Source: Porphyra umbilicalis
Taxonomy: Eukaryota; Rhodophyta; Bangiophyceae; Bangiales; Bangiaceae
DNA: 64,000 bases
Direction: 5' to 3'
Assembly: GCA_002049455.2 (NCBI GenBank)
Contig: KV918946.1
Location: 89,183-153,182 of the forward strand
The notes under the pieces are model-generated. The model saw only the letters and a list, made by a program, of their open reading frames with translations. It was not told where the DNA came from and searched no databases. Each line of letters opens with the position of its first letter. Positions within the stretch are counted from its first letter, which is position 1. Positions 20,926 through 32,249 of this stretch are shown piece by piece. A program made the position numbers and the translations under genes.

Positions 20926-23900
20926 ATGGCCGGTTCATGGAGGATCTGTCTCGGCCGGAGCCGTGGTGAGCGTGCTCGGGTCTCTTCGCCGTCGGTGGCG
21001 ACGGCTTCGGCTGAGGTGTCAACGGCGGCCGACGACGGCAAGCCGTGTACCAATCTGAGAAGCAACCACGAGGAGCATTTGCCATTGCCTGTGCCCGCTG
21101 ACCGTGCCGCCGCGAGGGGCGATGCCTCTGGCTCGAGCGATGCTACGGCCGCATCGCATCATGGTCAACGTTGCGGTGATGATGACACACATGGTGGCGG
21201 GGGCTATGAGGCCCCTGACAATGCCCCTGACCAAGTCACGGGCGTCGAGAGTTGCGGACACACCGATGGGCGTAACCAAGTACCGGGGAGGGGGTACTCG
21301 CTGACTACATTTCGGGTGGCGTCATGTGTGCACCCCAATCGCAAGGTTAAGCCTGGCTCCGAGGTGCACGCGTGCCTCGGCCGCAACGCCTACGTGCTGT
21401 GGAGCACTCCCCGGCGCGGGGTGCCAACGACAGTTGATGCCTTCCGCGCGGCTGGCCCGTCGTGCATTGTCTTGGAGCGGGGAGCTGGTGCCCTGCGGGC
21501 GGCGAGCGAGGAGGAAGGCGCAGCCGTTGGTGGGTTCCACGCGAACAGCCTGCTGTTTTTGAGAGGCAAGGAGCGCTACTCCACTTCTAGTGGGGAAGAC
21601 CTGTTGGAAGTGCTACTGCTGCTCGAGGCGCCGTCGGCGGGCATCTTTACTTCCTGGGTGACGGGAGGGGGATCTCTCCTGACCCCGTGGGAGGCGCTGG
21701 TGTGTGCCAGCTTGAGCGGCTGGAATGACGGGACGTCGGCGCATAAGCTGCTGATGTCGGTGATACCACCACTCCCGGAGGCCGCTGACGACCAGCTGGG
21801 CATCGTGTCAAGGGTTCTAGGGTGCCGCGGACGGCGTTTTGTGCTCAATGCGCAGCACTGGCTGGCGCCGTCGGCCTCTGTCGGGTTGACGGGTGCGAGT
21901 CCTATCGGCAAAGCGGCCGACGCAGTTGATCAAGTGACTTGCGTGCCGGTCGTCGGACCTGTGCTGCGCCTTTGTCTCCTCGTCGTTCAAGTCGGGGCTC
22001 TGGCGGTGTTAGCCGACGGTCATGACGCGCGGCGCAAGGACGCCGTCCAGAGGTGCGAGGCCATAGCCTTTGACGTGCTCTGTCGCATCTTTGAGCAACT
22101 GCGCACGGCCCCAACCGAGTTTGGGGCGGCCAACATCGAGCAGCTGTGCTTGTTGATGGCTCAAGTTGAGATTGTTCTGGAGCAGGTGGAGGCGACGTTC
22201 TTCTTGACGCCTGTCAAGGACATGATGGTGGACGCTCTCGTGGATGGTTGGGAGCAGCAGCTCAGAGACATCCGCGACGTGCAGATCAGTTCGAACGTGC
22301 ACAGCGCGGTTGGCCGTGCGGTTGACCGAGTGGAGAACGGCGTGGATGGGTTGATGATGCGGGTGTGCGAGCTGGGGCGGAACCTGGCGGGGAGCCTCCC
22401 CGTGGAGCCCGACCTGTCAATGTACGAGGTGGGCTGGCGGCCCCCCGTCCTGGGCGGGGATCACGTGGCAGGCGTCCATCAGCGTGGCCGTGTCGAGCAC
22501 GCCATCATGGCGATGCTTGAGGGCTACGCGCGTGGAGAAGCCACCGAGGCCCCTCGGGTCGGCGTCCATGGGATTGGTGGTTGTGGCAAGTCGACTGCCT
22601 GTGCAGAGGTGGCAGCGTGTGAGCGGGTGCGGACACTGTTCCCGCAGGGCACGTTCTGGGTGCAGCTCAACGACACGTCTACCTCTGAGACCGTCGTCAC
22701 TGCCGTATTGGCGTTGGTGTACCACCTTTGTGGAGAAGCCGCAACCAAACGCTGTCTGCGGCTGACGGGGCGCAAGCACTTTGTAGCGCTCGCTGCATCG
22801 GATGTGCAGGCGTCCTTGATGGCAGATGCGTCCAAGTGGCTCGTTGTCATCGACGACGTGCGCTACGATCAGGTCGGCATGCTGAACCAGCTGCTGCTGG
22901 TTGTGTCGCGGGCCACCCCGGTGTTGTTCACCACGCGGTCCGAAACGGTCGTCGCTTTGGTGACGGGCGCGGTGCGGTTGGCAATCAGCTCCTGGCCACA
23001 AGACGATGCTCGGGTGCTGCTAGCCAGAGCTATCGGCAAGCGGGTAAGCAAGAACAAGCTCGTATTCTCAGCAGACGAGGAGGCCGCGTGGGTACGGCGC
23101 GTGCTCAACCTGACGCAGTGCCATGTTCTGTCTGTGAGCATCGTGGCGTCCCACCTCTCGTCCCGCTGCGGAATGTGGCGACCGGTAGTGGCGGCGCTGG
23201 AGCACCAATGGACGGACCCCTCCTTTCGGCGTCCTTTGACCGACCTGAACCCGATGCGGTCCGTGCGAGCGACGCTAGACACGAGTCGAGCGCTACTCCC
23301 TGACGACGAGTACCGCAGGGCATTCGCAGCGGTTGGCATCTTGCCCGCCAACGAGCATATTGGTGTGAACGTGCTCGATCGCCTGTGGCGACCTTCACTC
23401 GGCGTTGTCGGTGGTGCGGCTGAGGACAGTAGCCCTTCACACGCGCAGTGGCGTAGTGATGGCGGCGAGGAGGTCCATCCGGGCGTTGTTCGGCGCGTGG
23501 ATGCTTTCGTGCGGGCTGGCCTCATTCATCAAGAGGTCGCTGACGGGGACCTAGCGGGTGTAGTCGTTCATCCGGTCGTCTCTGGTTATGCCCACAGCTT
23601 GTTGGATGAGAACCTCGCTGCCACCCATCAGCGGCTGGTGGATGAGTACGCCAGGGATTGTCCCCCAGACGACACGGACACGCATGGGTGGCTAGGCTAC
23701 CATTTTTGGGCTACTGCTGACGACGGCTACTGGTACAACAACGTGGCGCGGCATGCTGCGGCAAGTGAGGACGTCCTTGCGTTGGCCTCATTGGTTTCTA
23801 ATGAGTGGTACGCTGCTCGTGTGCGGACAGGGTCACTCGCCGGGCACGAAGCTGATGTGGGGCTCGTGCTGGCGTCGCTGCAAGCTATCGTTGACGACTC

Positions 23901-25839
23901 AGATCACTCGGTGCACGACTCCCCGGTGCTGCTGGGTGCCGCTCACTGGGGTCTGGCCATGGCCTTCCTCCATCGCAAGGGGTGCAAGACGGCAGCAAAC
24001 CAGGAGGCTGCCTCCATCCTGCTGCGGCGAGGCTTGGATGAGGTGCCGCGAGACGCCGCGCCGTTATTGTGGGCCGAGATGCAGAACGACCTGGGCAACG
24101 TGTATTCGTACCGGGTGAATGGCGACAAGGCTGTCAACTTCCAAAAAGCAGTTTGCTGTTACAACCACGCGCTGGAGGTGCGGACGCAGCAGACGCTTGC
24201 CTGGGCAGAGACCCAGCACTCTTTGGGTGCGGCGTTCACGAATCAGGAGGGCGGTGACAAGGCTCTGAACATGGAGGAGGCGTTGGCGCATTTCCGGCGC
24301 GCCCTCGACGTGCGCACGAGAGTTGCCGCGCCGCTGCTATGGGCCGACACGAACCTGGAAATGGGCGCGGCCTACGCTGGGCGGGTGGACGGCGACAAGG
24401 CGGCAAACATGGAGGAGGCGATCGCGTGCAACCGGCGCGCCCTCCGGGTGTGGACGTGTGAGACCATGCCGCTGCACTGGGCAACGACGCAGCACAGGAT
24501 GGGCATGGCGTACACTCAGCGGGTGGACGGCGACAAGGCGGCCAATTTTGAGGAGGCGGTGGCGTGCTACCGCCGCACCCTTGAGGTGCGGACTCGAGAC
24601 GCAGCACCGCGTCCGTGGGCGCTGACTCAGCATTGCCTGGGGTTAGCATACTCGGAGCGGGTGGACGGCGACAAGGCGGCCAACTTGGAGGAGGCGGTGA
24701 CATGCTTCCGGCGCGTCCTCAGTGTGTGGACGATGGAGGCGATGCCGCAAGAGTGGGCCTCAACGCAACTCAAGCTGGCCGGACTTTATCAGCTGCGGAT
24801 GGGCGGCGACAAGGACGCCAACCAAGCCAACAAGGAGGAGATGATGGCGTGCTACCGCGGCACACTCGAGGTTTGGACGCGGGAGGCGGCGCCTGGTGCC
24901 TGGGCCGAGACGCAGAAGCGCATGGGTATGGCGTATGCGCAGGTGGTGGACGGCGACGTGGTGGCAAACCTGGAGGAGGCGGTGGCTTGCCACCGGCGCG
25001 CGCTCGACGTGTGGACGCGGGAGACGGCGCCGCTGGAGTGGGCCACGATGCAGGTCTGCCTGGCCTACGCTTACAGGTCGCAGGTGGGCGGCGGAAAAGA
25101 GGACGACAAGGCCAAGATGGAGCTGACGAAAGCGTGTTTTCGCCGTGCACTCGAAGTGTGGACGCGGGAGTCGACGCCGACTTCCTGGGCCGAGACGCTG
25201 TACAGCATGGCCAGGACATGTATGCGGTGGGTGGACAGCGACCAGGCGGCGAACGTGGAAGAGGCGGTGGCGTGCTACCGGCTTGTCCTCAAAGTCTGGA
25301 CGCAGGAGACAGCGCCGGTGGAGTGGTTGGCGACGCAGGTCAATCTGGCCTTCGCGCTAAGGCTGCGGACCAGCGGCGACGCGGCGGCAAACATGGAGGA
25401 GGCGTTGGCATGCTACCGGTGCGCCCTCGAGATAGTGACACGCGAGTCCAGTGCGCAGCGATGGGCTCAGGTGCAGTTCTGTATGGGCACGGCGTACGCG
25501 GAGCGGGTGTATGGCGACAAGGGTGCCAACTGGGAGGAGGCGGTGGCGTGCTACCGGCGTGCACTCGAGTTGCGGACGCGGGAGGCGACCCCACAGTTGT
25601 GGGCTACTACCACGTGGAGGATGGTGGTTGCCCTTCAACGTTGCGAGCAATGGGCTGAGGCGTTGGAGAGAGCCCGCGCTCTCCATGCCTTTGGGCGCGA
25701 GTGGCAGTGGTGGGACGAGAATGAAGCCTCTCTCGTCACCCGAGTGGCGCAGCTGGAACGCGAGGTTGAGCAACCACCCGTCGCGGGCGCAGTCAAAGAT
25801 GCTCTACTTGGCGTTGACAAGGGCGTTTTGGCCGAGTGA
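20926..25839 (+). CDS. STAND-type NTPase with C-terminal TPR-like repeats
   Basis: This is a predicted signal-transducing P-loop NTPase of the NB-ARC/NACHT-like group, proteins that act as nucleotide-driven switches and often sense invaders or stress. The 1,637-residue frame has no intron. The N-terminal 500 residues are not recognised. A P-loop (GIGGCGKST, about residue 550) follows, then Walker B (WLVVIDDV), an NB-ARC-like sensor (PVLFTTRS) and a helical region. About twelve repeats of 45-46 residues come next (residues about 1030-1565), with the pattern ANxEEAVACYRRALEVxTRE, then W-A-x-T-Q, then GxAYxxRVDGDK. Very similar repeats are typical of cyanobacterial NB-ARC/CHAT-TPR proteins, which suggests bacterial ancestry or transfer. 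The open frame extends further upstream, but 20926 is the first ATG. No partner gene is adjacent. Confidence 0.88.
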   Translation: MAGSWRICLGRSRGERARVSSPSVATASAEVSTAADDGKPCTNLRSNHEEHLPLPVPADRAAARGDASGSSDATAASHHGQRCGDDDTHGGGGYEAPDNAPDQVTGVESCGHTDGRNQVPGRGYSLTTFRVASCVHPNRKVKPGSEVHACLGRNAYVLWSTPRRGVPTTVDAFRAAGPSCIVLERGAGALRAASEEEGAAVGGFHANSLLFLRGKERYSTSSGEDLLEVLLLLEAPSAGIFTSWVTGGGSLLTPWEALVCASLSGWNDGTSAHKLLMSVIPPLPEAADDQLGIVSRVLGCRGRRFVLNAQHWLAPSASVGLTGASPIGKAADAVDQVTCVPVVGPVLRLCLLVVQVGALAVLADGHDARRKDAVQRCEAIAFDVLCRIFEQLRTAPTEFGAANIEQLCLLMAQVEIVLEQVEATFFLTPVKDMMVDALVDGWEQQLRDIRDVQISSNVHSAVGRAVDRVENGVDGLMMRVCELGRNLAGSLPVEPDLSMYEVGWRPPVLGGDHVAGVHQRGRVEHAIMAMLEGYARGEATEAPRVGVHGIGGCGKSTACAEVAACERVRTLFPQGTFWVQLNDTSTSETVVTAVLALVYHLCGEAATKRCLRLTGRKHFVALAASDVQASLMADASKWLVVIDDVRYDQVGMLNQLLLVVSRATPVLFTTRSETVVALVTGAVRLAISSWPQDDARVLLARAIGKRVSKNKLVFSADEEAAWVRRVLNLTQCHVLSVSIVASHLSSRCGMWRPVVAALEHQWTDPSFRRPLTDLNPMRSVRATLDTSRALLPDDEYRRAFAAVGILPANEHIGVNVLDRLWRPSLGVVGGAAEDSSPSHAQWRSDGGEEVHPGVVRRVDAFVRAGLIHQEVADGDLAGVVVHPVVSGYAHSLLDENLAATHQRLVDEYARDCPPDDTDTHGWLGYHFWATADDGYWYNNVARHAAASEDVLALASLVSNEWYAARVRTGSLAGHEADVGLVLASLQAIVDDSDHSVHDSPVLLGAAHWGLAMAFLHRKGCKTAANQEAASILLRRGLDEVPRDAAPLLWAEMQNDLGNVYSYRVNGDKAVNFQKAVCCYNHALEVRTQQTLAWAETQHSLGAAFTNQEGGDKALNMEEALAHFRRALDVRTRVAAPLLWADTNLEMGAAYAGRVDGDKAANMEEAIACNRRALRVWTCETMPLHWATTQHRMGMAYTQRVDGDKAANFEEAVACYRRTLEVRTRDAAPRPWALTQHCLGLAYSERVDGDKAANLEEAVTCFRRVLSVWTMEAMPQEWASTQLKLAGLYQLRMGGDKDANQANKEEMMACYRGTLEVWTREAAPGAWAETQKRMGMAYAQVVDGDVVANLEEAVACHRRALDVWTRETAPLEWATMQVCLAYAYRSQVGGGKEDDKAKMELTKACFRRALEVWTRESTPTSWAETLYSMARTCMRWVDSDQAANVEEAVACYRLVLKVWTQETAPVEWLATQVNLAFALRLRTSGDAAANMEEALACYRCALEIVTRESSAQRWAQVQFCMGTAYAERVYGDKGANWEEAVACYRRALELRTREATPQLWATTTWRMVVALQRCEQWAEALERARALHAFGREWQWWDENEASLVTRVAQLEREVEQPPVAGAVKDALLGVDKGVLAE

Positions 25840-28800
25840 CCATCTACATTGCGCCGCTGTCGGTGGGAGTAGCCGACCGTGCCTTGGGTGGAGGTACAGG
25901 TGCCTCTACACCTAGGTGTGGCGGCGTGGGGGGTGGGTCGAGCTCCTAACTGTCGAGCTGCTGCTCGATCCGCTGGTGATTAGGACTGGGCACTGCATGT
26001 CTGCGTACGACGGACGAAGGTTGGTTGAACCACGCCGTCACTGTGGCTCCTTGGGACCGCGGCGGCGGTCGGGGACGGGTCGCAGACTGCGAAGGTGCCG
26101 CCCTCATCAGTGAAAGCGTGAAGCGTAAAGAGCAGCTTCAGGTGTTTATGGACGACGAAAGGGTGGAAGAGGGAGCATCCCCCGGTCACCCCATGCATCG
26201 CACACACAACCCCATCCGCACGTTCCCTTCTAATGAGCTAAAACACACTCGTCTTTCGCCCGCACGAGGTCGCGCGCGCACAAGTAGCCGCAAAACATCG
26301 CAGCGACGGCGGAGGGGACGCCCAAAGCCGCAGACCGAATCTCTGGGGCAGCGACGGTATGCACATCCCGCCCCCCCCCACCCCCCCCCCCGACAACGAC
26401 GCCAACGCCTCACGTGTCGGCCACCAGCGGCAACCACGCGGCGACCACAGCCATGGAGCGTGGAGCGCCTCGGTGTCCTCTCCCAGCCGCTCTGCCACGC
26501 GCACCCGTACACCCCCATCTGGCCGTCGGGTGTTCGGCGGCCTGAGCAACCACCTCCGTAGCGGTGGCGCGCAGCGGCCGCCTCGTCGACGGCACGAGTG
26601 TTCACCACAGCCAACGTGGGCGCGGCGGCGAACGCCATCACCGCTGTCTTGTCTCCCGCGTCCACCGCCGGACGCCGTCGGCCGCACGTCGCACCGCCGG
26701 CGGTAGCCGACATGGCGGCGTTAAAGTCCCTCCCTGCTGCATCCCCCGCACTCACGACGCCGCGTCGCAACCCGCACCACCCGGGGGTGGCCACAACCGC
26801 CAGCACTGCTGTGGAAATAGCAGCGTACGACACCGGATTGGTGCCATCGTGGCCGTGGCGAGAGAGGACGACGGGGGCCGTCGAGGAAGGGGGGGAGCCG
26901 GCCGTCACCGCTGCCACCGTCGCCGCCGCTGCCGCCACGGCCGCTGCCGCTGTCACTCACAGCCGCCGCCCCCTCCGCCGGCGGGCGCACCCCCAATAGG
27001 CTGCCAAACAATGTCGTCGCCATCACCTGCGCGGCCGCGTCGGCAACCGCCGTCGCCGCTGGCACGGCGGCTACGTCGGCAAGCTCGCCCCGCCATTGTC
27101 GACAACATCGCCCCCCCCGTTCCTCATCAGAGCCGCCGCTTCAGCCACGGCGTTAAAAAAGGCCCCCAGCGCCACCAGCCGCCGCCACGGGCCCCCCGCT
27201 GCTGCCGGCAGCGGCCACGACCGCCGAGTGAAGGGTGATAAAACCAGTTCCTGAACGGGCCCAAACGTTGAGTGGGAACTGCGGGGACAGCTGCGCCGTG
27301 TACGCAGCGGAGGCAGGGTTGTCAGCGTTTGGTTTGGTTTACTAAACCTGAACCGAATTCTACCCGATTCACGAGAACGCTGGATGATTCTGGTAGAATG
27401 TAACGACGTCGGTACTCGTGGTACTTGTCTATGAGAGAATGTCCGCGCGTTGGCCGTGCCGGTGGTCACGGAGTGCGCGCCTTTGCCATCGTCGTCGCTC
27501 AGCTACAGCTACTGTCGTCGTGCCGAAGCGGTCTCACAGTTAGCCTCGATTTTACCGGCTGCCCTCCCCCCACACCCCCCTCCCCCACCCCTCAATCTGG
27601 CCTGCCCCCTCCCGCATCCTACCTGCGTGGTGGTAGAAACGCACATTACGTGTCTCCTTGAAACCCAAAGAGGCTAGCACATGTCTCTTGGCCATACAAG
27701 AGAGAGTGCGTATCGATGCGTGGACAGCTGGATCTTTTTTGTGGCGAAGAGCCGCCGGATCGCTGGCTGACGGCACGGGACATGTGTCAGGCCACTCACC
27801 TGGCGCTGGCAGATGAAACGATCCCGGGCAGTGTGCGGTGGTTGCCCGGATGGCCTATCCCCCCTTCTTTTCTAGCAGGGACCCGTACTGATGTGCATGA
27901 CTGCGGCGAATTGTGGAGGCTGCTGCTCGACTCGTGGCCAAAGACCGGATACTTCATGAAAAGAGCACATGGAGCCCCCCTCAGAAAGAGTTTGAAGTCG
28001 GATGAAAGTGGACCTAGCGAGGGTGCGAGCCAAAGACCGCACGCAATTGGATTCTGGCTGGTGCTTCACGGCTGTGCTACGACGGTCTTGAGGTGCAGGG
28101 CAGTAGCATAACACTTCTAAGTGGTGCGAAACAGGTGGCGCGCGGCCCCATGCAGCTGTGAAACCGAAAAGCGCTGGTCACTGTTTCTATCTGAGTTCCT
28201 GTGGGCGAAGAGCATCTCTAGCTCAGCCCATTGCGTTACATCAGCGCCTGCAGTGTGCCAGTGTGCGCCACGACATTTCAAGTGCGTCCCCACGGTCCCC
28301 CAGCCTCGCTACGCTCCGCGTGGCTGCCACGGAAACGCGTCAGTTCTACGATGCAAAGATCCCAGTGATCCATCACAGAAGAGGCACCGTGAACTCGGCC
28401 TACTATGGAGCATGGCCCTTACGCACACCTCACGCTTCCCTGGCTCGCTACGGTTGGTTTCAGCCGGAGATTCCAGGATCACGATATGCAGCAGGCTTCA
28501 ACAGAGCAGCAGAGACTTCCCACTACCCCCGCAAGAAGAGCGCGTTCCCGTAGTAGACGTGCCCCAAGCGTGACAACGCGCTGTGCCGTTGTGTTGTGTG
28601 ATGGATTCATGTTCACTTTTGGCGCTCTCGGAGCGATTCAAGAGAGGCAGGGCACAAAGGCGAACATTCGATGAATGCCCTTTTTGAAGGCGTTTTGGCC
28701 ATGAATGAGGCCGTTTTCCGCAGTTCTGACAGCACAGGCGTTCGCAGCGTATGTGTTTCATCCACGTGCATCGTTTTCACCTATGTTTGAGGCAAGTTGG

Positions 28801-29459
28801 TTTTTGGTCGTCGAGGATGTCCGAAAGGATGGCACTTTGGTTGAGAGTCCGACAGGAGCTAGACAGGAAGCATCAAGGGGACCCAGGAAAACGACTGACC
28901 GGTCACAGGGAACACTACCCCATACAGACCAAGCGAGGTTTCTTGTCACGCTGCTGACATCAGAGAACTGTTATTCGTCCGTGAGCAGCAGACACTAGCA
29001 CGTCCTCGGTAGCCTTGAAGCTCCTACTTCTAGCGCGAGAGTCCTCTCCTGGTGTTGGGGGCCCACGGTGGTGCTAACCGCCGTGGCTTGCCGCCGGGCG
29101 AAAGGGGGGAAGGTGGGGTGACCTATTCCGCGTCTTCGTGGCAACGGCGCGTCTGGCCGCCGTCGAGCTGGCAGGAGGGGGGGGGTTCTGCCCCTCCACT
29201 CCTGAGTCGGTGCACGTCACCGTTCACGTGCTCACACCGTGCAAGCTAGGTGTCTTGCCCGCAGGCAAAATTCCGTGAATTTGTCGCGAAGGCCAGAGTG
29301 TCATATGCCATAGTTGTACTCGCCGCTGCCTTTAGTGCTCTGCTGACTATGTTGGGCGGCATGGCAGTCTCCTAAACTGAGAGGCCCCTGACTGGCAACC
29401 ACCAGCAACGAGAAAACCAAGGGCAACGTGAATCATGGAGAGGAAAAACGGGCATCGCA
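25840..29459. other. Gene-poor stretch between the STAND gene and the repeat-protein gene
   Basis: 25840-27240 is GC-rich with overlapping Ala/Arg-rich frames, the longest being 26186-26956 minus and 26564-27238 plus. I recognise no domain in them. 27240-29459 is more AT-rich. A plus-strand ORF at 27716-28111 (131 residues) has ordinary composition but no recognisable family. No RNA gene or clear repeat is seen. Confidence 0.4.
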
Positions 29460-32206
29460 CTAGATGTATTCACGAAGCAAAGTCGTGTGGGTAGCATACA
29501 CCCTGTGCGCGGCCGCGGTACGGACAGCCAAGTAGGCATGCACGCATCTCTTCTGGCACGAGAGTAGGTTGCTCGTACCCCTGTGTACAAGGTCAGAGCG
29601 TAAAAACAAGCAAAAACCGACAGGAATGTGCACACGCTCCGGGGGCGGCAGCACGACAGCCGTTGTCCCCTCCGGAGCCCCCCCAAAAGTGTACGACCAC
29701 ACATCGACATATGTACCACTCTCAAACGCAATGTACAAAGCAAGCAATGCGCCAGACCCGCCATCTTCTATGTGTTGACCCATGTCGGCGTGTGCCAGCT
29801 GGGGCAGCGCACGAGGCATAGCGATGAGCAGATGAGGTGACGCAAACGAGTAGGCACGCCCCAACGCCATACGCGCGCACTCGGCGGCGACAGACATGCG
29901 TCGGCCCATCTCCTTGGCAAATACCCGGTTGCCCGTGATTGGCACTTGGCGGCGACGGCGGTCTTGCCTCCGCTTTGGAAGTGTCTCCATCTCCTCGACG
30001 GACTGAGAATTGATAATTGGCTGCGCCGTGCCCGCCTTGTGGTAGTAGCCACAGCGGCGCACGGCCGCCTCTCGATCCTTCGGAACAGGGACCAACATCC
30101 AACCGCGCCCATCTCTTCCCAGCGCACTGGAAAGTAGCTCCACATCGTCGTCAGACGAAAGGAGCTCGACATGGCAGGAGTGGCACCAGCACCACCGCTC
30201 AACGCCGCCGCCGCAGCCGCGGCCAACACAGCGACAGCTGTCGCCCCATGAGAGCCGGTGAGCGGCAAAGTCTCGCCCGTCGCGGCGGCGGCCGACGTGA
30301 GGATCCTGGTCTGGTGCTCTGGCGGGGCCCGGTCCGACGTGTCGAGCGCTGCGGGCTTGGCGGCCGCGCCAGCGCGTGAAAGCGTCGTCGCGGTTTGCCG
30401 CGGCCGCTCGGGCAACGCCGCGCCCGACGGGGCGGGCAACGGTGTCTTGGCGTCCGCGGAGGCGGCCGACTTGGTTGTCTTGGTCTGGTGCTCGGGCGGG
30501 GCCCGATCCGACGGGGCGGGCGCCGCGGGCTTGGCGGCCGCGGCGGCAAACAAAATCGTCGTCTCTGTTTGCTGCGGCCGCTCGGGCAACGCTGCGCGCG
30601 ACAGGGCGGGCAACGGTGGTTTGGCGCCCGCGGGGGCGGCCGACTTGGTTTTCTTGGTCTGGTGCTCGGGCGGGGCCCGATCCGACGTGGCAGGCGCCGC
30701 TGGCTTGGCCGCCGCGGCGGCCGACGAAACTGTCTTCTCGGTTCGCCGCGGCCGCTCGGGCAACGCCGCGCGCGACGGGGCGGGTAACGGTGTCTTGGCG
30801 CCCGCGGAGGCAGCCGACGAGGTTGTCTTGGTCTGATGCTCGGGCAAGGCCCGATCCGACAGGGCGGGCGCCATCGGCTTGGCTGCCGCGGCGGCGGACG
30901 CAATCGTCGTCCTGTTTGGCGGTGGCCGCCGAGATGACGCCGTGCGGGACGGGGTAGGCAACGGTGTCTCGGCGGCCGCGGACGTGGCCCACTCGGTCGG
31001 CTTGGCCTGCTGCTTGGGCGAGGCCAGGACCGACGGGGCGGGTGCCGTAGGCTTGGCGGCCGCGGCGGCCGACGAAAGCGTCGTCTTGCGTTGCCGCGGC
31101 CGCTCGCGCGACGCCGCGCGCGACGGGGCGGGCAACGGTGTCTTGGCGCCCGCGGAGGCAGCCGACTTGGTTGTCTTTGTCTGATTCTCGGGCAAGGCTC
31201 CATCCGACGGGGCGAGCGCCATCGGCTTGGCGGCCGCGGCGGCGGATGAAACTGTCGTCTCTGTTTGCCGCGGCCGCTCGGGCAACGCCGCGCGCGACGG
31301 GTCGGGCAATGGATTCTTGGTGGCCGCGGAGGCGGCCGACTTAGTTGTCTTGTTCTGGTGCTCGGGCGGGGCCCGGTCAGACGAAGCGGGGGCCTTCATG
31401 TTGGCCACTGTGGCATTGAGCGCCACGTTATTCTTTTCTCGGTTCAGTGGGGCAAGCCCTGCGGTCATGGCCACCAGTTGGGCGGCCTGCGTGTTGTTGT
31501 CTCCTTGCTCCTCGATACATGCGTTGAACGAAAGCGGCGCCTTTGGCGCTGCTCCTGGGAGGGTGGGCGTGACCAGCGCGTCGCACCCGCGACCTCGTCG
31601 GCTTGGGACCTGCGCTCCAGGCGCGATTCCCACTGCTGGCGGGGTTGACGGCGTGCGGGCGATCGCCGCCCGATGGGTCGTTGTCGTCAATAGATCATGT
31701 GGTGTTGACGCCGCGCGTCGCGCGGCTCTTGGGGGGCGGTGACGCCACCCCTCGTCGTCAGTGCCGTCCATGTGCGTGCCATCCTTTTCCACCATTGGCC
31801 GCTCCTCATGTGTTTGCAGCACCTCCTCCGACCGTCCACGGGCCTCCTCGGGCATCACGGGTGACTTTTCCACGAGCGGTAGGCGACCAGTAGAGGGGCC
31901 ACGACGTCGGGAGCGCTTGGCAGGTCGTGCTCGGTGAGCCCCTCCAGACCTTGGCCGCTTTCCAGACGGGTGGCCTGCCGCGGATCCCGGGCTCCTCGTC
32001 GACCCGGACGCCGACGATGGCGACAAACTCTCGGCGCCATCCTCATCGTGGAGGTCACGCCCGCCCCGCTTGCTGCGCCTCTTCGGGTTGCGCTTCCGAT
32101 GGCTGCGGGAACGACCCTTGCCGCGACCACTTGGGCCAGACGAGGTCACCTTCCCTTTGCCATGGCTGCTCTCCGATCCCACCCCCCCAACGGAAGGAAG
32201 TAGCAT
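29460..32206 (-). CDS. Repeat-rich basic protein with possible 2OG-oxygenase-like C-terminal domain (frame change inside)
   Basis: From the ATG at 32206 the frame encodes a Ser/Arg/Lys-rich N-terminus (GRGKGRSRSHRKRNPKRRSK), suggestive of nuclear or RNA-binding localisation. Six to seven tandem repeats of 58 residues follow (174 bp, about 31400-30260), built on AAAAKPxAPAPSDRAPPEHQ and LPAPSRAALPERP. Near 30200-30150 the sensible reading moves to another frame, open to 29460, either through a small intron or a one-base indel. That C-terminal part contains HADMG, then RSDLVHRG, then a conserved CVHAYLAV. This spacing resembles the HxD...H metal site of double-stranded beta-helix 2-oxoglutarate oxygenases. 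Substrate and role are unknown. The oxygenase call is tentative; the repeat structure is certain. Confidence 0.55.
30260..31400 (-). repeat. 174-bp coding tandem repeat, six to seven copies
   Basis: Each unit encodes 58 residues and includes a near-invariant aaaccgccgcggc-type core with NotI-like gcggccgc sites. Copies differ by scattered substitutions and keep the reading frame, which argues that the minus-strand frame is or was translated. Confidence 0.85.
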
Positions 32207-32249
32207 GCGATAGTGTTGGGCGGAGGGTGTGATGTGTGGATGCACGAGG

